From Acinetobacter lwoffii (lineage in GTDB: Bacteria; Pseudomonadota; Gammaproteobacteria; Pseudomonadales; Moraxellaceae), in the NCBI RefSeq assembly GCF_019048525.1, contig NZ_CP077369.1, forward strand, positions 310,001 to 374,000: 64,000 nucleotides of DNA. Direction: 5' to 3'. How positions within the stretch are numbered: position 1 is the first letter of the stretch; every line of letters starts with the position of its first letter. Made by a program: the position numbers and the translations under genes. The notes under the pieces are model-generated. The model made no database searches. It was not told the origin of the DNA and saw only the letters and a program-made list of their open reading frames with translations. Positions 30,894 to 40,076 of the stretch are shown here, piece by piece.

Positions 30894-31391
30894 TTATTTT
30901 TTAAATGTATGCTCGAACATACTCTGTTCAGTGCCGTCCTTAAATGCACGCTTCGGCACAATAACCACGGTACGGTTTTTTAATTCCAGCATATAAGTGA
31001 GTTTACCGACAGCAAAATTCTGCACTTCGCTATATGGCACCGACTTACTACGATCATTATTAAAAATTTCCGCATAGTCCTGATACAAATCAATACCCTG
31101 TTCGCTTTTACCAAACTGATATTTAACAAACTGACGTTTAAACATCATCGGCAGGAACCAGTAACGCATAATACCTTGCAGGAGCAGAAAAAATGCGCCC
31201 AAAGCCACGTAATAACGTCCGACGCCATCAAAACCCATCGAGAAACCCCAGATGATGATCCCGATACTGACCAGAGGCGTCAGAAAACGTGAAATCTGCT
31301 TTTTACCAAACGTCGCCAGGGCAAAACCATCCTGAGATTCTTCTAAAGTCAGAAAATAACGGGTCGATAAAGTCGGTGCTGACTCAGTCAT
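30894..31391 (-). CDS. YcxB-like membrane protein, 165 aa
   Basis: Two hydrophobic segments (about residues 36-52 and 58-80) followed by a C-terminal domain with the YcxB-type pattern DYAEIFNNDRSKSVPYSEV and VVIVPKRAF. The family is widespread, of unknown function, and is related to PH-like membrane domains. ATG start. It shares the leftward unit with the FAH-family gene; no metabolic link between them is evident. Confidence 0.78.
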   Translation of the reverse strand: MTESAPTLSTRYFLTLEESQDGFALATFGKKQISRFLTPLVSIGIIIWGFSMGFDGVGRYYVALGAFFLLLQGIMRYWFLPMMFKRQFVKYQFGKSEQGIDLYQDYAEIFNNDRSKSVPYSEVQNFAVGKLTYMLELKNRTVVIVPKRAFKDGTEQSMFEHTFKK

Positions 31392-31549
31392 AGCATCACA
31401 TCAAAAATAAAATCTTGCCCAATACTATACCAAAATATCCATAGCGCTTATGGCCTGTCGCATCAATTACATAACTTTGCTTTGGAAATACGTGCATTTG
31501 GTTTTAAATAAACAGCAATTAAAACAAAAAATACGCAACAGGATGTTGA

Positions 31550-32848
31550 ATGAAAGGATTAAAGCAATGCATGCTCATCGGTGTTTGTTTGGCAGTTTCT
31601 GTCCCAGCACTGGCCAAGATTATTCCTTGGAATGCCGAATTGCCGAGCAGTCTGAGTGCTTATCAGGGCAATGCCCAGCAACTGGCAGAATTAACCGGCG
31701 AGCGGATTCTGATTTATGCGCATCCAACCAGTAAAACCCAGCTCCCCACCTTAAACAATAATGCAGCCAGCAAGACACAGTTTTATAGTGCAGCTGTGGT
31801 ATTGCCTGTGGCTGAAGCTCAAGTTGAAAAATTGCTGCGCCATTATCCAAATTATGTGGGTCTGTTTCCAACTTTAAAGTCAGCCAAAGTGCTAGAGCAG
31901 CAGGGTTCGATTCAGCAGATTAAATATCAGGTTCATATCCCGACCCCGATTCCGGTGTTAAACTTTAAAGAAACTGTAGTGATGCAGCATCATCTGGGCG
32001 AAAACAGCATCAGCACCTTAATTATTGATGCGCCGATTCCCTATGGTGCGGGAAAACTGGAATGGTTTGCACTGGGTCCGCATAAAACGCTGGTGACTGT
32101 CACCCAATGGGGCGACCTGAACCAGCCCAAAGGCTTTTTATTCAGTAAAATCCTGAATGCGCTGCCTGAAGCCAAACTCGGCATTCCGCCGAGTACCAAT
32201 GCATTTCTACTGGAAGCACTACAACAGCGCTTTGAAACCGATCATACAGCGGCACTAGCAACTCCAATTCCGCAACTTAGATTCAACCCTCAACAGCTAC
32301 AAAAAATTACCCAGATCAGCCAAAAGTCTGGTCAACCGGTCAGTTTCATTTTTCCGAACTATCAGATTAAAGAAGGAAAAGCCTCAGAAAATTTAAGATT
32401 TAGCAGCACCTATCAATATTTTGCGCATCCAGTCGAAAAATTGCTGCCGTGGTTGGCTGCTGAAGCAACCCAGCAACTTTTCCCCCGGCAGATCAAGAAG
32501 GTCGAACTTAATCCAGTCAATACCCAAAGTGTGGATGCCAACTATAAGGTTTCGGTGGGTTTAGGGGTGATTCAGATTCCATTTAACTTCAAGATGCGTT
32601 TTTACCAGCTTGATTCCCTGCAAAACCAGTTCAATGCCAATGGCGGCGACTTGAAGTTTGTGAAAGGTGGCATGCGCTTATTACCGCAGTCACAAGGTAC
32701 CTTATTTCAAATTACCAGCAGCATGAAGATTCACGATCAGGCGCCATTCTTATTAAGAGCTATGCGCAGCATGCCCTATCACGATGTTTTACCTGCGGTA
32801 GGTGGCAATACCGTTTATGCACTGAAAGTTCAGCAAAAATTAAGATAA
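31550..32848 (+). CDS. Exported protein of unknown function, 432 aa
   Basis: Signal peptide ends near residue 22 (SVPALA-K). The mature part is beta-rich with no cysteines and no membrane segments, and looks like two related halves (each with a strand-rich VNFxxxxxxQ pattern), though the duplication is faint. Probably periplasmic or outer-membrane-associated. No characterised family recognised. ATG start with AGGA about 9 bases upstream. Single-gene unit ending at the terminator shared with tRNA-Arg. Confidence 0.78.
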   Translation: MKGLKQCMLIGVCLAVSVPALAKIIPWNAELPSSLSAYQGNAQQLAELTGERILIYAHPTSKTQLPTLNNNAASKTQFYSAAVVLPVAEAQVEKLLRHYPNYVGLFPTLKSAKVLEQQGSIQQIKYQVHIPTPIPVLNFKETVVMQHHLGENSISTLIIDAPIPYGAGKLEWFALGPHKTLVTVTQWGDLNQPKGFLFSKILNALPEAKLGIPPSTNAFLLEALQQRFETDHTAALATPIPQLRFNPQQLQKITQISQKSGQPVSFIFPNYQIKEGKASENLRFSSTYQYFAHPVEKLLPWLAAEATQQLFPRQIKKVELNPVNTQSVDANYKVSVGLGVIQIPFNFKMRFYQLDSLQNQFNANGGDLKFVKGGMRLLPQSQGTLFQITSSMKIHDQAPFLLRAMRSMPYHDVLPAVGGNTVYALKVQQKLR

Positions 32849-32905
32849 GAAGGATGCAGAGAGTTATTGGTTTTTTATATGAAAAATTCACACACATTCC
32901 AGACA

Positions 32906-32936
32906 CAAAAAAACCGCATCAATGTGCGGTTTTTTC
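32906..32936. terminator. Bidirectional terminator between the exported protein and tRNA-Arg
   Basis: Stem AAAACCGCA / TGCGGTTTT with a 6-base loop and A/T runs on both sides, serving the rightward gene at 31550 and the leftward tRNA. Confidence 0.88.
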
Positions 32937-32953
32937 AGATTTTTTATCAAGAT

Positions 32954-33030
32954 TGGTGCGCTCAGAGAGATTCGAACTCCCGACCCCTTAGTTCGTAGCC
33001 AAGTGCTCTATCCAGCTGAGCTATGAGCGC
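32954..33030 (-). tRNA. tRNA-Arg (anticodon ACG), copy 1
   Basis: 77-base cloverleaf on the minus strand, acceptor GCGCTCA / TGAGCGC with encoded CCA, anticodon loop CTACGAA (ACG, read as ICG after deamination). Identical by eye to the two copies at 34042 and 34168, but separated from them by about 1 kb that contains a RibD/DHFR-like gene, and driven by its own promoter. Confidence 0.97.
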
Positions 33031-33048
33031 GACGTCTTGATGGGGTGC

Positions 33049-33076
33049 ATTATACGAGTTTTTTCAGTGTTGTTAA
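33049..33076 (-). promoter_or_regulatory. Promoter of tRNA-Arg copy 1
   Basis: -35 TTAACA (33071-33076), 16-base spacer, consensus -10 TATAAT (33049-33054) on the minus strand, ending 18 bases before the tRNA. The short untranslated leader is usual for tRNA genes. Confidence 0.75.
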
Positions 33077-33317
33077 GTGTTTTTTAATAAAATCTCAACC
33101 GAACGTACAGTAATTAAACGATGCAGCAATATTCACAACTTTCTGCTGAAAACTTCTGCAAATTTAGAGCTAAAAGCACTTAATTAATTCAACCAAGAAG
33201 CTTCATTTTCCAAAAAATTTCAGCACCAAATAATGGGTCAACCTTAAGTATTCTCAACCAGGTATCCAGCCAGAATAGAATTCAAATATAAACCGACCAT
33301 CACTCTTGTGCGCTTTA

Positions 33318-33923
33318 TCACTCGCGTATTGTTCCCGTCTTTACTTCTCCTGCCCTTTGATAATGCGTAAACACAATACCATTTGAGCTGACCAGATGAT
33401 CTATCAATTGAAAAGCGGCGGGTATTGATTCATGACTAAACAGGCGTTTGCCAACACCCAGTATAATTGGAAAAGTCAGCAGACAAAGTTCATCCACAAG
33501 CTCATATTTGAAAAGCGCCTGTACCACTGCAGCACTGCCATAAACTCGAATATCCCCCTCTCCTGATGCTTTAAGCTTGATGATCTCATCAATGCTTTTC
33601 AGAAAAAGGGTATTTTGCCAGTCGGAATGCTCCAGACTGGTAGAAAGGACATATTTATTGACGTCATTGATTCCCGGCCAGTCTTCAGTATGTGTGGGCC
33701 AGTAAGATTCAAAAATCTGAAAAGTATGTTTCCCTAAAAGAATATCGGAGGGCTGCATCCATTTTTGCATAATGACATCAAATGCCGGATCAGGTTCCGC
33801 ATTAAAATACGGCGCCACCCAGCCACCATATTGAAAGCCACCAGATATATCTTCTTCTGGGCCGCCGGGCCCCTGCATCACGCCATCGAGGGTCAAAAAT
33901 TCCTGGACAATGATTTTTCTCAT
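33318..33923 (-). CDS. RibD C-terminal/DHFR-like domain protein
   Basis: 201 aa single-domain protein of the dihydrofolate-reductase-like RibD C-terminal superfamily: KIIVQEFLTLDGVMQ at the start, ILLGKHTFQIF, then DIRVYGSAAVVQALF and LLTFPIILGVGKRLF. Family members are NAD(P)H-dependent reductases of mostly unknown substrate; it should not be read as a true FolA. The ATG at 33923 (AAGG 9 bases upstream) is preferred to the GTG one codon earlier. It lies between the first and second tRNA-Arg copies and may be an insertion there. Confidence 0.87.
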   Translation of the reverse strand: MRKIIVQEFLTLDGVMQGPGGPEEDISGGFQYGGWVAPYFNAEPDPAFDVIMQKWMQPSDILLGKHTFQIFESYWPTHTEDWPGINDVNKYVLSTSLEHSDWQNTLFLKSIDEIIKLKASGEGDIRVYGSAAVVQALFKYELVDELCLLTFPIILGVGKRLFSHESIPAAFQLIDHLVSSNGIVFTHYQRAGEVKTGTIRE

Positions 33924-34003
33924 CACGACTGCCTTTATTTTTATTCACTCGCCTGAGACTTATTTTTAGCATGTGTTGTCTGGTGTTTCTGTAAATTTTA
34001 GGC

Positions 34004-34029
34004 ACAAAAAAACCGCAACATGTGCGGTT
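34004..34029 (-). terminator. Terminator of the tRNA-Ser/Arg/Arg unit
   Basis: Stem AACCGCA / TGCGGTT, five-base loop, T run on the minus strand. It closely resembles the terminator at 32906, including the flanking CACAAAAAAACCGCA, which suggests that tRNA and terminator were duplicated together. Confidence 0.85.
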
Positions 34030-34041
34030 AATTGTTCAAGT

Positions 34042-34118
34042 TGGTGCGCTCAGAGAGATTCGAACTCCCGACCCCTTAGTTCGTAGCCAAGTGCTCTATC
34101 CAGCTGAGCTATGAGCGC
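34042..34118 (-). tRNA. tRNA-Arg (anticodon ACG), copy 2
   Basis: 77 bases, identical by eye to copies 1 and 3, encoded CCA. Last tRNA of the leftward Ser-Arg-Arg unit; the terminator begins 13 bases downstream. Confidence 0.97.
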
Positions 34119-34167
34119 GTAACTTGTCTGCCTCGGTTGGCAATACGTTTTTTCTGCTTAACTTACT

Positions 34168-34244
34168 TGGTGCGCTCAGAGAGATTCGAACTCCCGACCC
34201 CTTAGTTCGTAGCCAAGTGCTCTATCCAGCTGAGCTATGAGCGC
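34168..34244 (-). tRNA. tRNA-Arg (anticodon ACG), copy 3
   Basis: 77 bases, identical by eye to the other two Arg copies. Separated by 49 bases from copy 2 and 16 from tRNA-Ser, so all three are one transcript. Confidence 0.97.
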
Positions 34245-34260
34245 GCGACATAAGTAAGCG

Positions 34261-34350
34261 TGGCGGTGAGAGAGGGATTCGAACCCTCGATACAGTTACC
34301 CGTATGCGTCCTTAGCAGGGACGTGGTTTCAGCCACTCACCCATCTCACC
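34261..34350 (-). tRNA. tRNA-Ser (anticodon GCT)
   Basis: 90-base class II tRNA with a long variable arm, acceptor GGTGAGA / TCTCACC and encoded CCA. The anticodon loop reads CTGCTAA, giving GCT, which decodes AGC/AGU. First gene of the leftward tRNA unit. Confidence 0.96.
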
Positions 34351-34363
34351 GTAACGTGCGGCC

Positions 34364-34392
34364 ATAATACAAATTTCGGCATGGCACTGCAA
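34364..34392 (-). promoter_or_regulatory. Promoter of the tRNA-Ser/Arg/Arg unit
   Basis: -35 TTGCAG (34387-34392), 17-base spacer, -10 TATTAT (34364-34369) on the minus strand, with a GC-rich discriminator (GGCCGC) typical of stringently controlled tRNA promoters. Confidence 0.8.
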
Positions 34393-34613
34393 GCGCAGCA
34401 TCAAAAAAAAGTGCATATTTTTGCTCGTTTAAATACTTTTTAAGCAATTCCTCGATTTTTCGCGCATTTTGATGGCAAAAAAACTGCATAAATTTCCAGT
34501 TATCGAAAATTAACAGAAAATTGAAAACTTAAATGGATTATTGCAATCATTTACGTGCAGTCTGCGCACACATGTTTTATGCTAAACCTATCTCCTAAGA
34601 TAAATTTAAAGAC

Positions 34614-37061
34614 ATGATGAAAAACTGGGTCGATCCTGAAGCAAAAGCTGAAGCCGAACGTTATGACAACCCTATCCCTAGCCGCACGCTCATTTTAGAA
34701 ACCATCGAAAAGAACAATGCCCAGTCCCATGCAGACCTGGTCGAACATTTTGAAATTGCAGATCAAAAAAGTATTGATGCCCTGAGCCATCGTTTAATTG
34801 CGATGGTGCGTGACGGGCAACTGATGAAAGACGGCTACAAGTTTCAGATTGCCGTCGAGCAACCTGAATCCGAAGCGACGGTTTATATCAATTCCCGAGG
34901 GATGGGAACTGCCAACATTTCCGGCCAGGATGACCTATTATTGGCTGAGCGTGAACTGCGTCTGGTCTTTAATGGTGACCGCGTTAAAGTGCGTCAGACT
35001 TCGGTAGACCGTAAAGGTAAGGCCTGGGGCTATATTACTGAAGTTGTGCAGCATCGTGTCAAACAGATCATTGGTAAAGTGTCAGAGTATGATGGTGAAT
35101 ACTTTATCCAGCCAGCCAACCCGAATGCACATCAGCCAATCACCCTTGAAAAAGAACTGATCGAACATGCCCAGGTCAATCTGGGTGACTCGATTCGTGT
35201 GGCGATTGATACCTATCCGACCCGTGAAGAATTCGCGACTGGGCATATTGTGCAGTCCATGGCAGACAAGGCCGATACTGAAATCATCATTCCACAAACC
35301 ATTTTAGAATATGGTTTGCCTTATGAATTCCCGGAAGAAGTTGTTAAAGAAGCCGAGAGCTTTAAAGAACCAACGGCCAAAGACCATGAAGGTCGTGTGG
35401 ATCTGCGTGATTTAGCCTTAGTTACTATTGACGGTGAAGATGCACGTGACTTTGATGATGCCGTTTATGCCGAAAAACGTCCCGGCGGTGGTTATCGTGT
35501 AGTCGTAGCCATTGCCGATGTCAGCCATTATGTGCGTCCAGGCAAACCGCTGGATGATGAAGCGCAGGAACGCGGGACGTCAGTCTACTTCCCGCACTTT
35601 GTTTTACCGATGCTGCCTGAAGCATTGTCGAATGGCCTGTGTTCGTTAAATCCGAATGTTGACCGCCTATGTATGGTCTGTGATTTAAAACTGTCACGTG
35701 CTGGCCGTGTTACCGGTTTTGAGTTCTATCCATCTGTTATGCATTCCAAGGCACGTTTGACCTATGATCAGGTCGCACAGTATCTGGAAGGTGACAGTCA
35801 AGCCATTACCGAAGACCGTGAAGTTCGCAAGTCGATCAACACCCTGTTCCAGCTTTATCAAGTTCTTAAAAGTTTACGTGCTGAACGCCATGCCATGGAA
35901 TTTGAAACCGTCGAAACTTACATGACCTTCGACGAACTGGGCGGAATTAAAGAAATTTTGCCGCGTAGCCGTAATGATGCGCATAAGCTGATTGAAGAAT
36001 GTATGTTGCTGGCCAACGTGGCAGCCGCAGAATATGCATTGAAAAATGAAATGCCAATGTTGTACCGTGTGCATGAGCCACCAGAGTTCTCACGTATCCA
36101 GAAAGTCCGTGACTTCGTCAAGCTGCTGGGTTTGAATTTCCCGGAACAGCCGACTCAGAAAGATTATCAGGCGGTGATTGAAGCGACCAAAGAACGGATT
36201 GATGCACCAAGTATTCATGCGGTGTTATTACGCTCCATGATGCAGGCTTACTATGGTGCGAGTAATGCAGGCCATTATGGTCTGGCTTATGAAGCCTATA
36301 CACATTTCACTTCACCAATTCGCCGTTATCCGGATTTGTTATTGCATCGTGCAATCAAAGCACATTTAAATAACAAGCCATCTCCGCTTTCAGGCGGTGC
36401 TTTAGATGAAGCTGGTGACCATTTCTCTGCCACAGAACGTCGTGCAGATGAAGCGTCGCGCTCGGTGACGACCTGGTTGAAATGTCATTATATGCAGCAG
36501 CATCTGGGCGAAGAATTTGTCGGCATTATTAGTGCAACGGCAGAATTTGGCCTGTTTGTCACGTTAAAAGATCTGTATGTCGATGGTATGGTGCATGTCA
36601 GCCAGCTAGGTGATGACTTCTTTGTCTTTGATCAAAGCAGCCAGAATCTGATCGGCCAGAACCGTGGTCAGGTCTTTGGTCTGGGTGATGAAGTCAAAAT
36701 CAAGGTTGCCGGTGTCAATCTGGAAGAACGTAAGATCGATTTTGAACTGGTGCAACAACTCAGTCATGCCGGCCGTGCAGTTCGTGCCCGTGCACCGCGC
36801 GTGAGTGAGAAAAAACCAGTATCACGTCCAGCAGCGACAGAAGAAGTGTTTGGCAATAATGAACGTGAATCTAAATCCAACTTGAGCGCCGATGGAGAAC
36901 AACCCATACGACACAAAAAAGGAAAAGGAAAACCCAGCTCTTACAGTAAAAAGTCTGCTAAACCATCTGCAGGAAAGTCTGAAGCAAAGGTTAAAGATAA
37001 AGTAAAGAAAAAGGCCAAGGTCAAAAAGAAAAAGTCGAATGCAAAAGCCAAGACTGAATAA
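34614..37061 (+). CDS. rnr: Ribonuclease R
   Basis: Processive 3'-to-5' exoribonuclease that degrades structured RNA. Domains in order: helix-turn-helix (about 20-80), two cold-shock domains (85-220), RNB catalytic domain (about 260-590) with the metal-binding aspartates in GEDARDFDDAVY (D276-D282), an S1 domain (about 640-725) and a Lys-rich basic tail (about 765-815). 815 aa, typical of the family. The first of two adjacent ATGs is used; the ribosome site (AAAGA) is modest. Single-gene unit ended by a strong terminator. Confidence 0.97.
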   Translation: MMKNWVDPEAKAEAERYDNPIPSRTLILETIEKNNAQSHADLVEHFEIADQKSIDALSHRLIAMVRDGQLMKDGYKFQIAVEQPESEATVYINSRGMGTANISGQDDLLLAERELRLVFNGDRVKVRQTSVDRKGKAWGYITEVVQHRVKQIIGKVSEYDGEYFIQPANPNAHQPITLEKELIEHAQVNLGDSIRVAIDTYPTREEFATGHIVQSMADKADTEIIIPQTILEYGLPYEFPEEVVKEAESFKEPTAKDHEGRVDLRDLALVTIDGEDARDFDDAVYAEKRPGGGYRVVVAIADVSHYVRPGKPLDDEAQERGTSVYFPHFVLPMLPEALSNGLCSLNPNVDRLCMVCDLKLSRAGRVTGFEFYPSVMHSKARLTYDQVAQYLEGDSQAITEDREVRKSINTLFQLYQVLKSLRAERHAMEFETVETYMTFDELGGIKEILPRSRNDAHKLIEECMLLANVAAAEYALKNEMPMLYRVHEPPEFSRIQKVRDFVKLLGLNFPEQPTQKDYQAVIEATKERIDAPSIHAVLLRSMMQAYYGASNAGHYGLAYEAYTHFTSPIRRYPDLLLHRAIKAHLNNKPSPLSGGALDEAGDHFSATERRADEASRSVTTWLKCHYMQQHLGEEFVGIISATAEFGLFVTLKDLYVDGMVHVSQLGDDFFVFDQSSQNLIGQNRGQVFGLGDEVKIKVAGVNLEERKIDFELVQQLSHAGRAVRARAPRVSEKKPVSRPAATEEVFGNNERESKSNLSADGEQPIRHKKGKGKPSSYSKKSAKPSAGKSEAKVKDKVKKKAKVKKKKSNAKAKTE

Positions 37062-37076
37062 TTTTTGATGGTTTAA

Positions 37077-37102
37077 AAAGAGCGCTACGGCGCTCTTTTT
37101 TA
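37077..37102 (+). terminator. Rho-independent terminator behind rnr
   Basis: Stem AAAAGAGCGC / GCGCTCTTTT with loop TACG (a stable tetraloop) and a T run. Confidence 0.93.
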
Positions 37103-37145
37103 TTCATAATCAAGATACTAACTAGAAATAAAAAGGAATTATAAA

Positions 37146-37700
37146 TTGGAAGTTATTAATATTCTAACATTAATCATTTCTCTTATGGCTCTGCTCGTAA
37201 CCTATGCAGTTTTTAAGTCCGATCAGCAACCACAAATTATTATTTTTGCTACCCCTCATTATGGGAAAGAATCCGTAATCCAACTTCATGTTAAAAATAT
37301 TGGAAAGTCCATCGCTCATAATGTAAAAATATCTAGTGATCGACTGATCCCTCGTGCAGCATTTGGAATTGAAAAATTAAATTCTGAAAAACAATATTTT
37401 GAAACTGGAATTTTTAAAAATGGAGTCAAAGTATTCCCACCCAATCAGAGCTATATATAAGATTGGGGGCAATATGGGGGCTTAAAAGATTCATTAGATA
37501 ATTCCCCTATAACATTCACTATTACATATTTGTATAAACACCCTTTGAATCTTTGGAAAACAAAAATCACTGACATCTCTACAATTGATATAAATGAATT
37601 AGAATCACTTCCAGCGTCCAATGGAGGATTATTAGAACAATTAAAAAATATCAATAAATCATTAACAACCTTAAATCAAAAGATCGAGAAAAAAGTATAG
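37146..37700 (+). pseudogene. Small membrane-anchored protein gene split by an in-frame stop
   Basis: A TTG-initiated frame encodes one N-terminal membrane helix (ILTLIISLMALLVTYAVF) and a beta-rich domain, then meets TAA at 37458-37460. The same frame continues without another stop for 79 codons (DWGQYGGLKDSL... to ...KIEKKV) and ends with TAG at 37700. The downstream half is clearly coding-like, with an amphipathic helical C-terminus (LLEQLKNINKSLTTLNQ). The simplest reading is a 184-residue protein interrupted by one nonsense codon. Family unknown; membrane-anchored proteins of this general layout occur in many genomes as hypotheticals. Base composition is more AT-rich than its neighbours rnr and prlC, hinting at acquired DNA. 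Confidence 0.72.
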
Positions 37701-37769
37701 ATAGCTTGATTTCCTAGCTTACAACCCCTACATCTAGATTTAACATAGGAAATAAATCGGCAGACCGAC

Positions 37770-39809
37770 ATGACTTTAGAAAAGGCAACTTTGCCTGTTC
37801 CACAATTTGATCAGATTACGCTGGCTGAGCTAAAACAAAAAATTGAAAGCTGTATCGCTGAAGGGCAAAAGTTCCTGAATGACCTCACCGAAACGCCTAC
37901 TACAGTACAGGAGCAGCTGACTACTCTGGAACATGTCGACACGCTTGAAAACAATATGAGTGAGTCTTGGGGCATCTTGTCACATTTAAATGCCGTGATG
38001 AACAATGCCGAAACCCGTGATGTCTACCAAGCACTTTTACCGGGTCTTAGCGAATATTATACGCAACTGGGTCAACATACGGCGCTGTATCAGACCTATC
38101 AGCATATTTATGATGCGTCGATTTATAGTGAACTGCCGGCAGCGCAGCAAAGCGCTATTAAACTGGCCTTACGTGACTTTAAATTATCTGGGGTGGCGTT
38201 AGAGGGTGAAGCGAAAAAACGTTATGCGGAAATTTCGGCACGTCTGTCCCAATTATCTTCCGACTTCTCCAACCATGTGCTAGATGCGACTCAGGCCTAT
38301 TTCAGACCGCTGAATGAAGAGGAGTTAGCGGGTCTATCTTCAAATAATATTGAGCTGTTAAAACAATATGGTCAGCAACGTGAGCTGGATCAACCGGTGG
38401 CTACGCTGGATTTCCCGTCTTATCTGGCGATCATGACCCATTCAGAAAATCGCCCTCTGCGTGAAGAACTCTATAAAGCTTATACCACGCGTGCGTCAGA
38501 TCAGGCTGAACAGAGCGAGTTTGACAATACTGCACTGATCGAAGAAATTCTCAGTTTGCGTCTGGAAATGGCAAAACTGCTTGGCTTTAATAATTATGCG
38601 GAATTGTCCTTAGCCAGCAAAATGGCACCAAGTGTAGAGGCCGTAGACGAATTCTTGCGTGATCTGGCAGAGCATGCCCGCGCGCCAGCAGAGAAAGAAA
38701 TTGCAGAACTGAAAGCGATTGCTGCTGAAGATGGCATCCGTGATCTGCAACCGTGGGACAGTGGCTATTATTCTGAAAAGCTGAAAATGCAGCAATTTAA
38801 TTTGTCACAGGAAGTGCTTAAACCTTACTTCCCTGCACCAAAAATCCTGCAAGGCCTGTTCAGTATTGTGAATCGTCTGTATGGCATTCAAGTCATTGAA
38901 CGTGAAGCGCCTGTCTGGCATCCAGATGCACGTTATTTTGAACTAGAAGATCAGGGTCAGGTGATTGGCGGTTTCTATTTTGATCTGTATGCACGTCAAG
39001 GCAAACGTGGCGGTGCATGGATGAGCGGTTTCCGTTCCCGTATGCAGACCAGTGATGGCTTGCAAAAACCGATTTGTTATATGGTCGGTAACTTTACTCC
39101 ACCCGTCGGCAATCGCCCTGCACTGCTGACCCATGATGAAGTCATCACCTTGTTCCATGAATTTGGTCATGGCCTGCATCATATGCTGACAGAAGTAGAC
39201 AATATTGCCGTGGCAGGTACCCATGGCGTGGCGTGGGATGCGGTCGAGCTGCCAAGCCAATTTATGGAATTCTGGGCTTGGGATCAGGAAAGTCTGGATC
39301 TGCTCAGCGAGCACATAGAAACCCAAGAATCTTTGCCGGCTGAACTGCTGAAAGCCCTGCTGGATGCACGTTTCTTCCAGTCTGGCATGCAAACCCTGCG
39401 TCAGCTTGAATTTGCCCTGTTTGACCTGAGTATTCACCGAGCCAATCCGGCTTTAAATGCAGCACAGGTTCAGGCTACTTTGAATGAGATCCGTGAAAAA
39501 TATGCGGTTCTACCGACCACCGACTATAACCGTTTCCAGCACAGCTTCAGTCATATTTTTGCCGGTGGTTATGCAGCGGGATATTATTCCTATAAATGGG
39601 CCGAAGTTTTGGCCAGTGATGCCTTCGACCGCTTTGAAGATGAAGGTATTTTTAATACCACTACCGGAAAGCAGTTTCGGGAAAATATCCTCGCAGTTGG
39701 CGGAAAAGACACAGCACTTGACGCATTTATCAATTTCCGCGGACGCGAGCCAAAAATAGATGCATTGCTGCGTCATCAAGGTTGGACGAACCCCTCTAAA
39801 AACGCTTAA
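37770..39809 (+). CDS. prlC: Oligopeptidase A (M3 family)
   Basis: Cytoplasmic zinc metallopeptidase that degrades oligopeptides, including signal-peptide fragments. The HEFGH zinc motif is at residues 463-467 within LFHEFGHGLHHML, and the third ligand lies in the following DAVELPSQFMEFW segment. 679 aa, usual length. ATG start. It is followed by yheV 31 bases later, an order shared with Pseudomonas. Confidence 0.96.
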   Translation: MTLEKATLPVPQFDQITLAELKQKIESCIAEGQKFLNDLTETPTTVQEQLTTLEHVDTLENNMSESWGILSHLNAVMNNAETRDVYQALLPGLSEYYTQLGQHTALYQTYQHIYDASIYSELPAAQQSAIKLALRDFKLSGVALEGEAKKRYAEISARLSQLSSDFSNHVLDATQAYFRPLNEEELAGLSSNNIELLKQYGQQRELDQPVATLDFPSYLAIMTHSENRPLREELYKAYTTRASDQAEQSEFDNTALIEEILSLRLEMAKLLGFNNYAELSLASKMAPSVEAVDEFLRDLAEHARAPAEKEIAELKAIAAEDGIRDLQPWDSGYYSEKLKMQQFNLSQEVLKPYFPAPKILQGLFSIVNRLYGIQVIEREAPVWHPDARYFELEDQGQVIGGFYFDLYARQGKRGGAWMSGFRSRMQTSDGLQKPICYMVGNFTPPVGNRPALLTHDEVITLFHEFGHGLHHMLTEVDNIAVAGTHGVAWDAVELPSQFMEFWAWDQESLDLLSEHIETQESLPAELLKALLDARFFQSGMQTLRQLEFALFDLSIHRANPALNAAQVQATLNEIREKYAVLPTTDYNRFQHSFSHIFAGGYAAGYYSYKWAEVLASDAFDRFEDEGIFNTTTGKQFRENILAVGGKDTALDAFINFRGREPKIDALLRHQGWTNPSKNA

Positions 39810-39840
39810 ACTAGCTTTTTAAGTTGATCACAAGGTGAGT

Positions 39841-40059
39841 ATGATGACCATTAAACGTCGTTTCATTGCAGGCGCAAAATGTCCAAAATGTCAGGCGTTA
39901 GATCGCGTCGTCATGCTGACCTCTGGTGAAGATGAATGGATCGAATGTATTGAATGTGGTTATGAAGAAAATCGTCCCACACATGTTGACCCACCAGAAA
40001 CACCAGCTGTTCCAGATGAAGTTGGCGTGATTCAGTTTAAACCTCGTTCAGTAAAATAA
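39841..40059 (+). CDS. yheV: YheV-family putative zinc-ribbon protein
   Basis: 72 aa. Two CxxC pairs (CPKC, CIEC) form a predicted zinc ribbon, followed by an acidic, proline-rich tail ending VIQFKPRSVK. Function unknown. GGTGAG lies directly before two adjacent ATGs (39841 and 39844); a GTG at 39835 is part of the ribosome site. Downstream of prlC, probably one transcript. Confidence 0.88.
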   Translation: MMTIKRRFIAGAKCPKCQALDRVVMLTSGEDEWIECIECGYEENRPTHVDPPETPAVPDEVGVIQFKPRSVK

Positions 40060-40076
40060 AAATCAAGGTTCAAGCT

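Noticed and set aside
33318..33923. True dihydrofolate reductase (trimethoprim-resistance type)
   Set aside because: The motifs match the RibD C-terminal/DHFR-like superfamily, not FolA or Dfr enzymes.
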